Positions 1 to 7,699 of a DNA stretch of 13,692 nucleotides are shown piece after piece; positions within the stretch are counted from its first letter, which is position 1, and the number at the start of each line of letters is the position of its first letter. The notes under the pieces are model-generated. The model made no database searches and was not told where the DNA came from. It saw only the letters and a program-made list of their open reading frames with translations. The DNA lies in contig JAFDFV010000011.1 in assembly GCA_019309665.1 (NCBI GenBank), positions 1 to 13,692 on the forward strand, written 5' to 3'. A program made the position numbers and the translations under genes. This stretch comes from Deltaproteobacteria bacterium. Its GTDB lineage: Bacteria > Desulfobacterota > Desulfobacteria > Desulfobacterales > ETH-SRB1.

Positions 1-726
1 GCTATTTTTTTTATTGCTCCTTTCCAGAAAACTGTTACCCAATCCGTTCAATTTTTAAAAAATATATGGGGCCATTATTTTTTTCTGGTTTCAGTTGCAC
101 AAGAGAATGATAATCTTAAAAAAGCGATAAACCAAGCCATAGATAAAAACAATAAGTATCGTGAGGTAGAAATTTCCAATTTTAGACTCCGTAACTTATT
201 AAATTTTCGGGAAACTATGACTAATCAGGTTCTTGTCGCCGAAGTTATCAGCCAGGATCCCTCTCCCTGGTTTAAAACAATAATCATAGATAAAGGCAAA
301 TCCGATGGAGTTGAAAAGGGTTTGCCTGTAGTAGTGCCTGAAGGCATTGCGGGGCAGATTATAGATATCAGTTACAATTATTCCAAGGTGTTGCTGATTA
401 TTGACCCCAATAGCGCTGTAGATGCTTTAGTTCAGAGAACCAGAGATAGAGGGCTTATCAAAGGCGAATCATATGGAAGATGTCTTTCCAAATATGTATT
501 AAGAAAGCACGATGTTAAAGTCGGAGACACAGTTGTTTCTTCAGGTTTAGATGGCGTTTTTCCTAAAGGCCTACGTGTTGGTTATGTTACGGAAATTGTC
601 AAGCGCAATTCAGGTATATTTCAAGAAGTAACGGTTATGCCTTATGTAGATTTTGAAAAACTTGAAGAGGTTCTAATAGTATTGGATTCTCCAAAACATG
701 ATTTTGATTTTGTGAGTGAGCAATGA
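1..726 (+). CDS. mreC: MreC, rod shape-determining protein (5' end missing)
   Basis: The reading frame is open from base 1, so the gene begins before the window; 241 codons are present. An internal ATG at 217 is not the real start, because the 72 upstream codons are in frame and MreC-like. The visible protein opens with the end of the N-terminal membrane anchor (APFQ follows it). A charged helical stretch rich in Asn, Lys and Glu follows (coiled-coil dimerisation region, about residues 35-70), then the beta-rich periplasmic part with motifs such as GLPVV, GIAGQI, LLIIDPNSAVDALV and GDTVVSSGLDGVFPKGL, which are hallmarks of the family. MreC sits in the periplasm and links the MreB/MreD complex to PBP2. 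Its stop codon overlaps the mreD start (ATGA), so the two are translationally coupled. mreB would be expected just upstream. Judging from E. coli MreC, roughly 30-45 residues are missing. Confidence 0.95.
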   Translation, partial: AIFFIAPFQKTVTQSVQFLKNIWGHYFFLVSVAQENDNLKKAINQAIDKNNKYREVEISNFRLRNLLNFRETMTNQVLVAEVISQDPSPWFKTIIIDKGKSDGVEKGLPVVVPEGIAGQIIDISYNYSKVLLIIDPNSAVDALVQRTRDRGLIKGESYGRCLSKYVLRKHDVKVGDTVVSSGLDGVFPKGLRVGYVTEIVKRNSGIFQEVTVMPYVDFEKLEEVLIVLDSPKHDFDFVSEQ

Positions 727-1241
727 CGTATTGTTTTTATATCTGCGTCTGTCTCTGCCTTGTAATTTTTCAAACAACAATTATACCCCACATCGCTTTA
801 TTCAATAATTTTTATGACCTTTTAATCCCCTTTATTATTTATCTCGGTCTGTTCCGCCCAGCCCGTGAAGGCATCCTTTTTATACTTGTGCTGGGATTTA
901 TAATGGATAGTCTTTCAGGAGGGCCTTTTGGTCTGTATTTAACAACATATTTCTGGCTGTTTATTGTTGTTAAGATAGTTATTAAATATTTACATGCATG
1001 CAATAATATTTTGTTGCTGTTTATTGTTGCCGCCGGCGTATTTATGGAGAATATAATATTTATTGCCAGTGTTTCTATGCTTGGTCCGGATTCACGGTTT
1101 CTCGCCATTACTATGAGGACTGTTATTTTTCAAATTCTATGGGCAGGATGTACAGGCTTCTTTTTTATAACATTTTTTAATCATATTCATAAGAAATTGG
1201 AAAAATTTTCTATTTTTCGTTCGGGCACTAAAATAACATAA
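723..1241 (+). CDS. mreD: MreD, rod shape-determining membrane protein
   Basis: This is a 172-residue, almost wholly hydrophobic protein with about five membrane-spanning segments. It is of usual MreD length and lies in its usual place between mreC and the PBP2 gene. A conserved-looking family patch is PFGLYLTTYF, preceded by GFIMDSLSGG (about residues 58-77). MreD is an inner-membrane component of the elongasome that works with MreC and the RodA/PBP2 synthase; it has no known catalytic activity. The ATG overlaps the mreC stop by ATGA, and the stop is followed after only eight bases by the mrdA start, so the three genes read as one transcript. Sequence identity in this family is low, so the call rests on hydropathy plus position as much as on motifs. 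Confidence 0.9.
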   Translation: MTYCFYICVCLCLVIFQTTIIPHIALFNNFYDLLIPFIIYLGLFRPAREGILFILVLGFIMDSLSGGPFGLYLTTYFWLFIVVKIVIKYLHACNNILLLFIVAAGVFMENIIFIASVSMLGPDSRFLAITMRTVIFQILWAGCTGFFFITFFNHIHKKLEKFSIFRSGTKIT

Positions 1242-1249
1242 AGGTACTT

Positions 1250-3124
1250 TTGAGCAAATACTTACAGAGCGCAGATACTGATTGGTACAAAAGACGTTTG
1301 ACCGGGGTTGTCTTTTTAGTATTAACGGCTTTTTTAGTGCTTATTGCCCGCCTCTTTTACCTTCAGGTGATTGAAGGGGATGAGCTTAGACGACTTTCAG
1401 CAAACAACTGCATACGATTGCAAAATATAGAGCCTTCAAGAGGATTAATTTTTGATCGCAATGGAAAGTTGCTGGTTGATAATAGGCCATCGTTTGATTT
1501 GAATATAATTTTGAAAGATGCCAAACCTGTTGAACATACAATTGAAATGCTTTCTCAATATGTAGATGTTCCGGCAACAGAGCTTATGTCAAAAATCAGC
1601 CGCAACAAAGGAATATCATTCTATACCCCTGTCTTGTTAAAGCAGGATATAGGGCGAGATGCCTTGGCTGCTATCGAGGTCCACAAATATAATCTTCCTG
1701 GTATTGTTGTTAGCGTTAAACCAAGAAGACACTATATTTATAAGCAAAATGCGGCTCATCTAATAGGTTATTTGGGTGAGATTAGTTCCGATGAGCTTAA
1801 ATCGGGAAAATACTCTGGTTATAGAGCAGGTGATTATATTGGAAAATTTGGTGTGGAAAAAACTTATGAGGGTCTATTGAGAGGTAAGCGTGGAGGACGG
1901 CAGGTTGAGGTAAATGCGGCAGGGCAGGTTGTTAGAGTCTTGAGAACCGTCGAAGCTTTTCCGGGCCACAATATTTATCTTTCAATTGATTACTTACTCC
2001 AGAAAAAGGCTGAAGAACTTTTGGAAGGTTCGGCCGGCGCAATAATAGCTATGGATCCGGCTACAGGACAGATACTGGCTATGGCCAGCAGTCCTGCATT
2101 TGATCAGAACGCATTTGTTGACGGTATGTCACATGAACAATGGGATTCTCTTGTTTCTAATCCATTCAGGCCAATGGAAAACAAGGCAATCAATGCTGAG
2201 TATCCCCCAGCTTCCGTATATAAGATAGTTACGGCAATAGCAGCTCTTGAGGAAGGAATAATTGATGAAAATACAACATTTTATTGCCCGGGATATTACA
2301 AGTGCGGGAATCGGGTTTTTAGATGCTGGAAAAAAAGAGGACACGATAAAGTTAATGTTGTGAAGGCATTAGCTGAATCCTGTGACGTTTTTTTTTATCA
2401 GGTCGGCCAAAAACTGGGTGTTGATAGACTGGCATGGTATGCCAGGGCTTGTGGCCTGGGATCAGCAACAGGCATTGACCTTAATCATGAAGCAAATGGT
2501 TTGATACCAACCGCTGCCTGGAAAAGGGCTCGTACAGGCATTAGATGGCAGTTAGGTGAAACCCTTTCTGTTGCTATAGGGCAGGGCTATAATCTTGCAA
2601 CTCCTTTGCAGATGATGTCTTTGATTTCTGAAATAGCGAATGGAGGAATAAGGTATAAGCCATTGATTCTTAAAAAGGTAGAGACAGCAGAAGGTGAACT
2701 CATTAATGAAAACAAAAGTAAGGTTACAGGAAAATTGCCTGCCGGTCAACGGACGTTAGAGATTGTGAGGCAAGGGCTTTGGGATGTAGTTAACAAAAAA
2801 AAAGGAACTGCATGGATTGCACATGTTGATGATGTTGATATCAGCGGTAAAACCGGGACAGCTCAGCTTGTAAGCAGGACCGGCAGTAATGATGATGCTT
2901 CTATCGATAAAGCAAATAAACCGGATCACTTAAAATCACATGCATGGTTTGCAGCCTATGCTCCATCAAAGGACCCCCAAATAGCTGTAGTTGTTATTGT
3001 TGAACATGGTGAACATGGTTCCAGTGCTGCCGCTCCACTTGCGAGTGAGCTAATAACAACCTATTTATCAATAGTTGGTGAATTAACCTTGACATCAAAT
3101 AAGTCAGATAAAGATAAAACATAG
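1250..3124 (+). CDS. mrdA: Penicillin-binding protein 2 (elongation-specific transpeptidase)
   Basis: This 624-residue class B PBP cross-links peptidoglycan during lateral wall growth, as the partner of RodA. It has a single N-terminal membrane anchor (about residues 17-39), a pedestal domain beginning with SRGLIFDRNGKLL, then the transpeptidase domain. The catalytic motifs are all present: Ser322-Val-Tyr-Lys325 (SxxK), Ser377-Cys-Asp379 (SxN equivalent; SCD is normal for PBP2) and Lys534-Thr-Gly536. The start is UUG at 1250, preceded by AAGGT (1241-1245); no in-frame ATG lies near the N-terminus. Cys346, Cys359, His365 and Cys378 fall where the PBP2 zinc-site ligands are expected, with Cys in two positions that are Asp in Acinetobacter (see findings). 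A hairpin repeat begins directly after the TAG stop. Confidence 0.97.
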   Translation: MSKYLQSADTDWYKRRLTGVVFLVLTAFLVLIARLFYLQVIEGDELRRLSANNCIRLQNIEPSRGLIFDRNGKLLVDNRPSFDLNIILKDAKPVEHTIEMLSQYVDVPATELMSKISRNKGISFYTPVLLKQDIGRDALAAIEVHKYNLPGIVVSVKPRRHYIYKQNAAHLIGYLGEISSDELKSGKYSGYRAGDYIGKFGVEKTYEGLLRGKRGGRQVEVNAAGQVVRVLRTVEAFPGHNIYLSIDYLLQKKAEELLEGSAGAIIAMDPATGQILAMASSPAFDQNAFVDGMSHEQWDSLVSNPFRPMENKAINAEYPPASVYKIVTAIAALEEGIIDENTTFYCPGYYKCGNRVFRCWKKRGHDKVNVVKALAESCDVFFYQVGQKLGVDRLAWYARACGLGSATGIDLNHEANGLIPTAAWKRARTGIRWQLGETLSVAIGQGYNLATPLQMMSLISEIANGGIRYKPLILKKVETAEGELINENKSKVTGKLPAGQRTLEIVRQGLWDVVNKKKGTAWIAHVDDVDISGKTGTAQLVSRTGSNDDASIDKANKPDHLKSHAWFAAYAPSKDPQIAVVVIVEHGEHGSSAAAPLASELITTYLSIVGELTLTSNKSDKDKT

Positions 3125-3224
3125 CCGTTCACGGCTTGAAACTTGAAACTTGAAATTGGGAAAGACAGTACAAAAGCATGAAGGCCAAATTTCCAATTTC
3201 TAATTTCAACGTTCCGTGAACGCT
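3125..3224. repeat. Hairpin repeat element between mrdA and rodA
   Basis: This is an imperfect inverted repeat of about 100 bp. The outer arms are CGTTCACGG (3126-3134) and CCGTGAACG (3214-3222), a perfect 9-bp complement. Inside them, 3136-3163 (GAAA/TTGAAATT-rich) pairs imperfectly with 3187-3209 (AAATTTCCAATTTC and on). The left inner arm begins with three tandem copies of CTTGAAA (3135-3155). No open reading frame with coding character is present. The inner arm motif recurs in the second element at 12399-12613. It looks like a small non-autonomous intergenic repeat (REP/MITE type). There is no U-tract after the right arm, so it is not a standard intrinsic terminator, although the RNA hairpin may affect mrdA-rodA mRNA. 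Confidence 0.7.
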
Positions 3225-3264
3225 TACCTAAAATGTTACAAAACAAGTAATTTGCGAAATTAAT

Positions 3265-4365
3265 ATGTTTGACCGCCGTCTTGTACAAAACTTCGACTGG
3301 ACCTTATTGAGCTTAGCTCTTATACTGGGCTTTTTGGGGCTTGTTACTTTATATAGTTCAGTAACGGCTGCAACACAGGTGCCTCAGATGGAATATTATA
3401 AGCAGCTTGTATGGTATTTTGTTGGATTAATTTTTTTAGTTATTTCTTTTTTGTTCAATTACAAAACTTTTGATCGATGGGGGCACATAATTTATATTTT
3501 ATGCATTTCTCTTCTTGTTGGTGTGTTAATATTTGGTGAAGGTTCTAAAGGTGCTATGCGCTGGCTGAAGTTTGGATTTTTTTCAATTCAACCATCTGAG
3601 CTGGTAAAGATCGCTGTAATAATAATTTTGGCCAGATATTATTCAAAACATGCAAATACAACAGGCTTAACTTTACGCGAACTTATCAATCCTTTTTTAC
3701 TGACAATAATTCCTTTTGTTTTAATTGTAAAACAACCGGATTTGGGAACAGCTATAATGATTGTTTTAATTGCCGGCTCTATGACGGTTTTTGTAAAAAT
3801 TGAGAGGCGTTCCTTTTTATATTTAATCGTTTTGGGTGTAATAAGCATTCCTTTAGTCTGGTTTTTTTTGAGAGAATATCAGAAAGCGAGGATATTGACA
3901 TTTTTGGATCCGGACAGGGATCCTCTTGGGACCGGCTATCACATTATACAATCGAAAATTGCTATAGGCTCAGGCATGATATCCGGCAAGGGGTTTTTGA
4001 AAGGAACGCAAAATGCACTTTCATTCCTTCCTGAACAGCACACGGATTTCATATTTTCGGTTTTAGCTGAAGAGTGGGGGTTAATAGGTTCTGTAATTAT
4101 TCTTATTGTTTTTCTGATACTTATTATAAAGGGATTGAATGTTGCTTATAGATGTCGAGAACCATTCGGCACCATACTTTCAGTCGGTATCACAGCAATG
4201 ATATTCTGGCAGGTAATCATTAATATCGGCATGGTAATGGGGTTGATGCCGGTCGTAGGAGTTACATTGCCGTTTATTAGCTATGGGGGTTCATCGCTTA
4301 TTACCGTTATGATATGTATGGGCCTTTTGATTAATGTAAGTATGAGGAGGTTTATGGTTGAATAG
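3265..4365 (+). CDS. rodA: RodA, SEDS-family peptidoglycan glycosyltransferase
   Basis: This 366-residue polytopic protein (about ten membrane segments) of the FtsW/RodA/SpoVE family polymerises lipid II into glycan strands together with PBP2. Family landmarks are GAMRWLKFGFFSIQPSELVK, KQPDLGTAI and SFLPEQHTDFIFSVLAEEWG in the large extracytoplasmic loop. The catalytically essential Asp falls at residue 261 (E. coli RodA Asp262). Near the C-terminus is PFISYGGSSLI. RodA rather than FtsW is chosen because it follows mreCD-mrdA and has no N-terminal extension. The ATG at 3265 lacks a good Shine-Dalgarno sequence. The gene is separated from mrdA by 140 bp that contain a hairpin repeat, unlike the tight packing upstream. 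Confidence 0.95.
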   Translation: MFDRRLVQNFDWTLLSLALILGFLGLVTLYSSVTAATQVPQMEYYKQLVWYFVGLIFLVISFLFNYKTFDRWGHIIYILCISLLVGVLIFGEGSKGAMRWLKFGFFSIQPSELVKIAVIIILARYYSKHANTTGLTLRELINPFLLTIIPFVLIVKQPDLGTAIMIVLIAGSMTVFVKIERRSFLYLIVLGVISIPLVWFFLREYQKARILTFLDPDRDPLGTGYHIIQSKIAIGSGMISGKGFLKGTQNALSFLPEQHTDFIFSVLAEEWGLIGSVIILIVFLILIIKGLNVAYRCREPFGTILSVGITAMIFWQVIINIGMVMGLMPVVGVTLPFISYGGSSLITVMICMGLLINVSMRRFMVE

Positions 4366-4415
4366 GAGGTAAAAAGATAGCAAAGATTAAAAAAACCTTT
4401 GACAATTTATTATAG
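4364..4415 (+). other. Orphan ribosome-binding site with 12-codon open frame lacking a start codon
   Basis: AGGAGGT (4364-4370) overlaps the rodA stop codon. It is followed at ideal spacing by ATA (4377) instead of ATG and then eleven more sense codons (AKIKKTFDNLL) to a TAG at 4413-4415. It reads like the 5' end of a decayed gene or a lost start codon, but it is too short to identify. It overlaps the -35 box of the ATP synthase promoter. This is an inference from one good Shine-Dalgarno match. Confidence 0.25.
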
Positions 4416-4427
4416 TTAATATATAGA
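4399..4427 (+). promoter_or_regulatory. Sigma70-type promoter of the ATP synthase operon
   Basis: A perfect -35 box TTGACA (4399-4404) is followed by a 17-base spacer and TATAGA (4422-4427). Transcription would start near 4434, leaving an untranslated leader of about 80 bases before the b' subunit gene. This is the best promoter match in the window, and it lies in the only sizeable gap (148 bp) between rodA and the atp genes. It therefore marks the start of a separate transcription unit. Confidence 0.75.
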
Positions 4428-4513
4428 CCAACGGAGTTAATCTTTTGAAGGAATTTTTTTAAAGATATATTTTTTTAATAAATTATTCAGAAATCGGTAG
4501 TGGAGGAAGTTCA

Positions 4514-4939
4514 ATGATAAGCGTAGATTATTCCTTAGGTATACAAATCATAAATTTCCTGTTTTTGATATGGGCACTTAATGTTGTTTTATACAAACCA
4601 ATCAGAAACATACTAATTCAGAGAAAAGAAAAAATTACCGGCCTTGAGCAGAATATTGATGTCTGTAACAGCGATATTAAGGGGAAAGATGATGCTTTTA
4701 CTTCAGGGTTAAAAGAGGCAAGGGTTAAGGGCATGGGAGAAAAAGACGCTTTAATGCAGACAGCTACTGATGAAGAAAAAATGATAATCGAAAAAATAAA
4801 TCAAAAGGCTCAGGCGGATCTTGCCGAGGTGCGTGAGAAAGTCGCAAAGGATGCGGAAAGTGTCAGAGCATCGTTGCAAGAAGAGCTTGATGATATTGCA
4901 ATCGCTATTAGTCATAAAATTTTGGGGAGGGCTTTTTAA
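4514..4939 (+). CDS. atpF': F-type ATP synthase subunit b' (peripheral stalk)
   Basis: This 141-residue protein has one N-terminal membrane segment (about residues 8-27, ending in NVVLYKPIR) and a long charged helix, the build of b/b' stalk subunits. The pattern of a hydrophobic anchor, then KPI and an Arg/Lys-rich start of the helix, is typical. It dimerises with the b subunit encoded next and ties F1 to the membrane sector. A strong Shine-Dalgarno sequence, GGAGG (4502-4506), precedes the ATG. The stop TAA shares one base with the atpF ATG (TAATG). It is called b' because it is the first and shorter of two tandem b-type genes; which paralogue deserves which name is convention. Confidence 0.9.
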   Translation: MISVDYSLGIQIINFLFLIWALNVVLYKPIRNILIQRKEKITGLEQNIDVCNSDIKGKDDAFTSGLKEARVKGMGEKDALMQTATDEEKMIIEKINQKAQADLAEVREKVAKDAESVRASLQEELDDIAIAISHKILGRAF

Positions 4940-5538
4940 TGAAGGTTCCTGGAATTAGCAGCAGTATGAAGCGTAATTCAATTATTTTATTTATAGTTGC
5001 TGCGCTTCTGTTCTTCTTTGTTGGAGGAGCATTGGGTTCATCTGGAGGAGAGCATGGGACGAAAGGATGGGTGGCTACAGATACATACCGGGTTATGAAT
5101 TTTGCTGTTTTATTTTTGGGCTTGTTTTTTCTTTTACGCAAGCCGGTATCTCAATTTTTCGGGGCTCGTATTAAGGGAATAGAAGATCAGTTAAGCGAGC
5201 TTGAAACTAAGAAAAAGGATGCCAAGCAAAAGCTTGGGGAATATACAGCAAAACTGGCTCAGTTAGATCAAGAAGGCAAGAAAATCGTCGATGATTACAT
5301 ACGACAGGGTAATGAGGCCAAGGAAAGGATACTAAAAGAAGCAGAATCCGTAGCTGATAAATTAAAAGAACAAGCTCGCCGGAACATTGATTATGAAATT
5401 AATCAGGCGAAATTACGGCTTCAGGAGGAAGTGCTTGAGAAAGCCATTGTGAAGGCTGAAGCGATCATAAAAAATGAAATTACAATCGAAGACCATGATC
5501 GATTGGTAGATGAATACTTAAAGAAGGTGGTGGCATAG
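4939..5538 (+). CDS. atpF: F-type ATP synthase subunit b (peripheral stalk)
   Basis: This is a 199-residue stalk subunit. Its anchor helix (about residues 50-66, MNFAVLFLGLFFLLRKPVSQFF) leads into a long charged coiled coil with the AKxKLxE style seen in b subunits. It is longer than E. coli b (156) because of an N-terminal extension carrying a second hydrophobic segment (residues 14-33, ending ALGSSGG). That segment resembles a signal peptide or an extra membrane helix. The ATG overlaps the b' stop (TAATG), and GGGGAGGG (4923-4930) serves as its ribosome site; Met10 (4966) is an alternative start that would still keep the extra segment. The stop overlaps the atpH GTG. Confidence 0.93.
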   Translation: MKVPGISSSMKRNSIILFIVAALLFFFVGGALGSSGGEHGTKGWVATDTYRVMNFAVLFLGLFFLLRKPVSQFFGARIKGIEDQLSELETKKKDAKQKLGEYTAKLAQLDQEGKKIVDDYIRQGNEAKERILKEAESVADKLKEQARRNIDYEINQAKLRLQEEVLEKAIVKAEAIIKNEITIEDHDRLVDEYLKKVVA

Positions 5539-6089
5539 TGAAAAATTTGGCTGTAGCACGACGTTATGCCAAGGCACTTTTGCTTATTGGCAAAGATGAT
5601 GGTCAAGCTGAATTATACAGGGAAGAGCTTGACAATATCGCAGGTTTGGTGACAGGGGAAAAGGAGCTTGAACAAGCAATTACAAACCCACTTTACGACG
5701 CAGCAGGTCGAAGAAAGGTATTGCATACAATAATTGATAAGCTATCTCTCTCCGATATGATGAAATCTTTCCTGCTTTTGGTATTTGATAAGGGTCGAAT
5801 TGGGTTTTTATGCAATATTGATGAGTTCTATAAAAAACTCGCGGACGAATTGAAAGGCATTGCTAGGGCAAGCTTGGTTTCGGCCACTGAGCTTTCAACT
5901 GATACAATAGATAAAATTCGTTCAACCATGTCCACAATGACTGGTAAGGACGTTATCCTGGAGGTTGAACAAGATCCATCACTTATTGGTGGAGTAATAT
6001 CCAGGATAGGAGATCTTTTATTAGATGGAAGTATCAGAACACAATTACTCAACATGAGAGAATCTATAAAAAGGGGTGAGAGTGTATAA
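5538..6089 (+). CDS. atpH: F-type ATP synthase subunit delta
   Basis: This 183-residue protein matches the OSCP/delta family in length and motifs. These include an N-terminal VARRYAKALL helix, a middle region with ITNPLYDAAGRRKVLHTII, and a C-terminal part with DPSLIGGVISRIGDLLLDGSIRTQL, the most conserved stretch of the family. Delta caps the alpha3beta3 head and joins it to the b/b' stalk. It starts with GTG at 5538, which overlaps the atpF stop (TAGTG). Its TAA overlaps the atpA ATG (TAATG), so translational coupling along b'-b-delta-alpha is likely. Confidence 0.95.
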   Translation: MKNLAVARRYAKALLLIGKDDGQAELYREELDNIAGLVTGEKELEQAITNPLYDAAGRRKVLHTIIDKLSLSDMMKSFLLLVFDKGRIGFLCNIDEFYKKLADELKGIARASLVSATELSTDTIDKIRSTMSTMTGKDVILEVEQDPSLIGGVISRIGDLLLDGSIRTQLLNMRESIKRGESV

Positions 6090-7606
6090 TGGAATTAAAA
6101 GCTGAAGAAATAAGTCAGATAATTAAAGAACAGATTACGGATTACGACAAGAAGGTTGAGCTAAGTGAAACCGGAGTTGTCTTGTCGGTTGGTGATGGAA
6201 TCGCCAGGGTCTATGGCCTTGAGAAGGCTATGGCTTTGGAACTGGTTGAATTTACTGGCGGCATATTAGGGCTTGTCCTGAACCTTGAAGAAGACAATGT
6301 CGGTATTGCTATTATGGGTGAGGATATCCATATTAAAGAAGGCGATATGGTCAAGAGAACAGGACGTATCGCTGAGGTTCCGGTTGGTGAGGCGGTTCTT
6401 GGGCGTGTTGTTGATGCTGTTGGCTCGCCAATTGACGGAAAAGGACCCATTGATGCAAAAGAGTTCAGAAGGGTTGAAATGGTTGCACCAGGCGTTATTG
6501 CAAGAAAGAGTGTGCATGAACCAATGTACACGGGTCTTAAAGCTATAGATTCAATGACGCCCGTAGGCAAGGGGCAGCGTGAGCTGATCATTGGTGACCG
6601 CCAGATCGGTAAAACAGCCGTAGGAGTTGATGCAATTATAAATCAGAAGGGCAAGGATGTTTACTGTATTTATGTTGCTACCGGCCAGAAAAAATCTACG
6701 GTTGCACAGGTTGTTGATATATTAGAAAAACACGGCGCTATGGAATATACAACAGTAGTATCTGCCTGTGCTAGTGACCCTGCAACACTGCAGTTTGTCT
6801 CTCCATATGCGGGATGTGCTATGGCTGAATACTTTCGTGACAAAGGGCAGCATTCTTTGATCGTATATGATGACCTTTCAAAACAGGCAGTAGCTTACCG
6901 TCAGGTTTCACTTCTTTTAAGACGTCCTCCGGGCCGTGAAGCATTTCCCGGCGATATTTTCTACAATCACTCTCGACTTCTTGAAAGATCGGCAAAGCTA
7001 AATGATGAGCTTGGTGCCGGTTCTATGACAGCCCTTCCAATAATTGAGACTCAGGCCGGCGACGTTTCTGCATTTATTCCAACAAACGTTATTTCCATTA
7101 CAGATGGTCAGATTTATCTTGAGCCTAATCTGTTTTTTTCTGGAGTAAGGCCGGCTATTAATGTTGGTTTGTCAGTTTCCAGGGTTGGTGGATCGGCGCA
7201 GGTTAAAGCAATGAAGCAGGTTGCCGGTACTTTGCGCCTTGATCTGGCTCAGTATCGTGAGCTTGAAGCATTTGCTGCATTTGGAAGTGACCTGGATAAG
7301 GCAACTCAGGCTCAGCTTACCAGAGGTGCAAGACTTGTTGAAATTCTGAAACAGCCTCAGTTTAAGCCGCTTTCAATGGAGAAACAGGTTACATTACTGT
7401 TCGCCGGCGCTAAGGGATTCCTTGATAAATATCCTCTTGATGTACTTGCAAAATATGAGGCAGGACTTTACGGTTTTATAGAGGACAGATATCCACAGGT
7501 ATTCAGTGAGCTGGATGAGAAGCAAGCGATATCAGAGTCACTGGATAAACAAATGCAGGATGCCTTGACAGCTTATGATGCAGAGTTCAAGGACACAATT
7601 AAATAA
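6089..7606 (+). CDS. atpA: F-type ATP synthase subunit alpha
   Basis: This 505-residue alpha subunit is the non-catalytic nucleotide-binding member of the alpha3beta3 head. The Walker A motif is GDRQIGKT at residues 169-176, the same numbers as in E. coli. The conserved SVSRVGG carries the arginine finger at Arg365. RRPPGREAFPGD and the N-terminal beta-barrel (about residues 25-95) are also present, so the protein looks complete and functional. Its ATG overlaps the atpH stop. A 93-bp gap, unusual for this cluster, separates it from atpG. Confidence 0.98.
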   Translation: MELKAEEISQIIKEQITDYDKKVELSETGVVLSVGDGIARVYGLEKAMALELVEFTGGILGLVLNLEEDNVGIAIMGEDIHIKEGDMVKRTGRIAEVPVGEAVLGRVVDAVGSPIDGKGPIDAKEFRRVEMVAPGVIARKSVHEPMYTGLKAIDSMTPVGKGQRELIIGDRQIGKTAVGVDAIINQKGKDVYCIYVATGQKKSTVAQVVDILEKHGAMEYTTVVSACASDPATLQFVSPYAGCAMAEYFRDKGQHSLIVYDDLSKQAVAYRQVSLLLRRPPGREAFPGDIFYNHSRLLERSAKLNDELGAGSMTALPIIETQAGDVSAFIPTNVISITDGQIYLEPNLFFSGVRPAINVGLSVSRVGGSAQVKAMKQVAGTLRLDLAQYRELEAFAAFGSDLDKATQAQLTRGARLVEILKQPQFKPLSMEKQVTLLFAGAKGFLDKYPLDVLAKYEAGLYGFIEDRYPQVFSELDEKQAISESLDKQMQDALTAYDAEFKDTIK

Positions 7607-7634
7607 AGCCGATTTTTTCTGATTAGTTACATTA

Positions 7635-7667
7635 TTGAGATAGAAGCTGATATTGTAATATTATAAT
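7635..7667 (+). promoter_or_regulatory. Possible internal promoter before atpG
   Basis: In the 93-bp atpA-atpG gap, TTGAGA (7635-7640) is followed after 18 bases by TATTAT (7659-7664), overlapping a perfect TATAAT (7662-7667). The surrounding DNA is very AT-rich, so a chance match is plausible. It is listed because this gap is wider than the others in the operon. Confidence 0.3.
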
Positions 7668-7699
7668 TAGGCTAAGAAGAATGCTTATAAGGATATAAT

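Noticed and set aside
3125..3224. Rho-independent terminator after mrdA
   Set aside because: The stem is long and imperfect with a large loop and no T-run after the right arm, so a repeat element explains it better.
3061..3288. 75-codon minus-strand open frame across the mrdA-rodA gap
   Set aside because: It spans the end of mrdA, the hairpin repeat and the start of rodA on the opposite strand, with no coding features.
4433..4462. Leader peptide (GGAG, then UUG and a 5-codon frame) in the atp leader
   Set aside because: It is too short and has no attenuator hairpin or regulatory codon bias; a chance match is likely.
6211..6591. 126-codon minus-strand open frame within atpA
   Set aside because: It is antisense to the highly conserved nucleotide-binding part of alpha; Ser/Pro/Thr-rich low-complexity translation is typical of a shadow frame.
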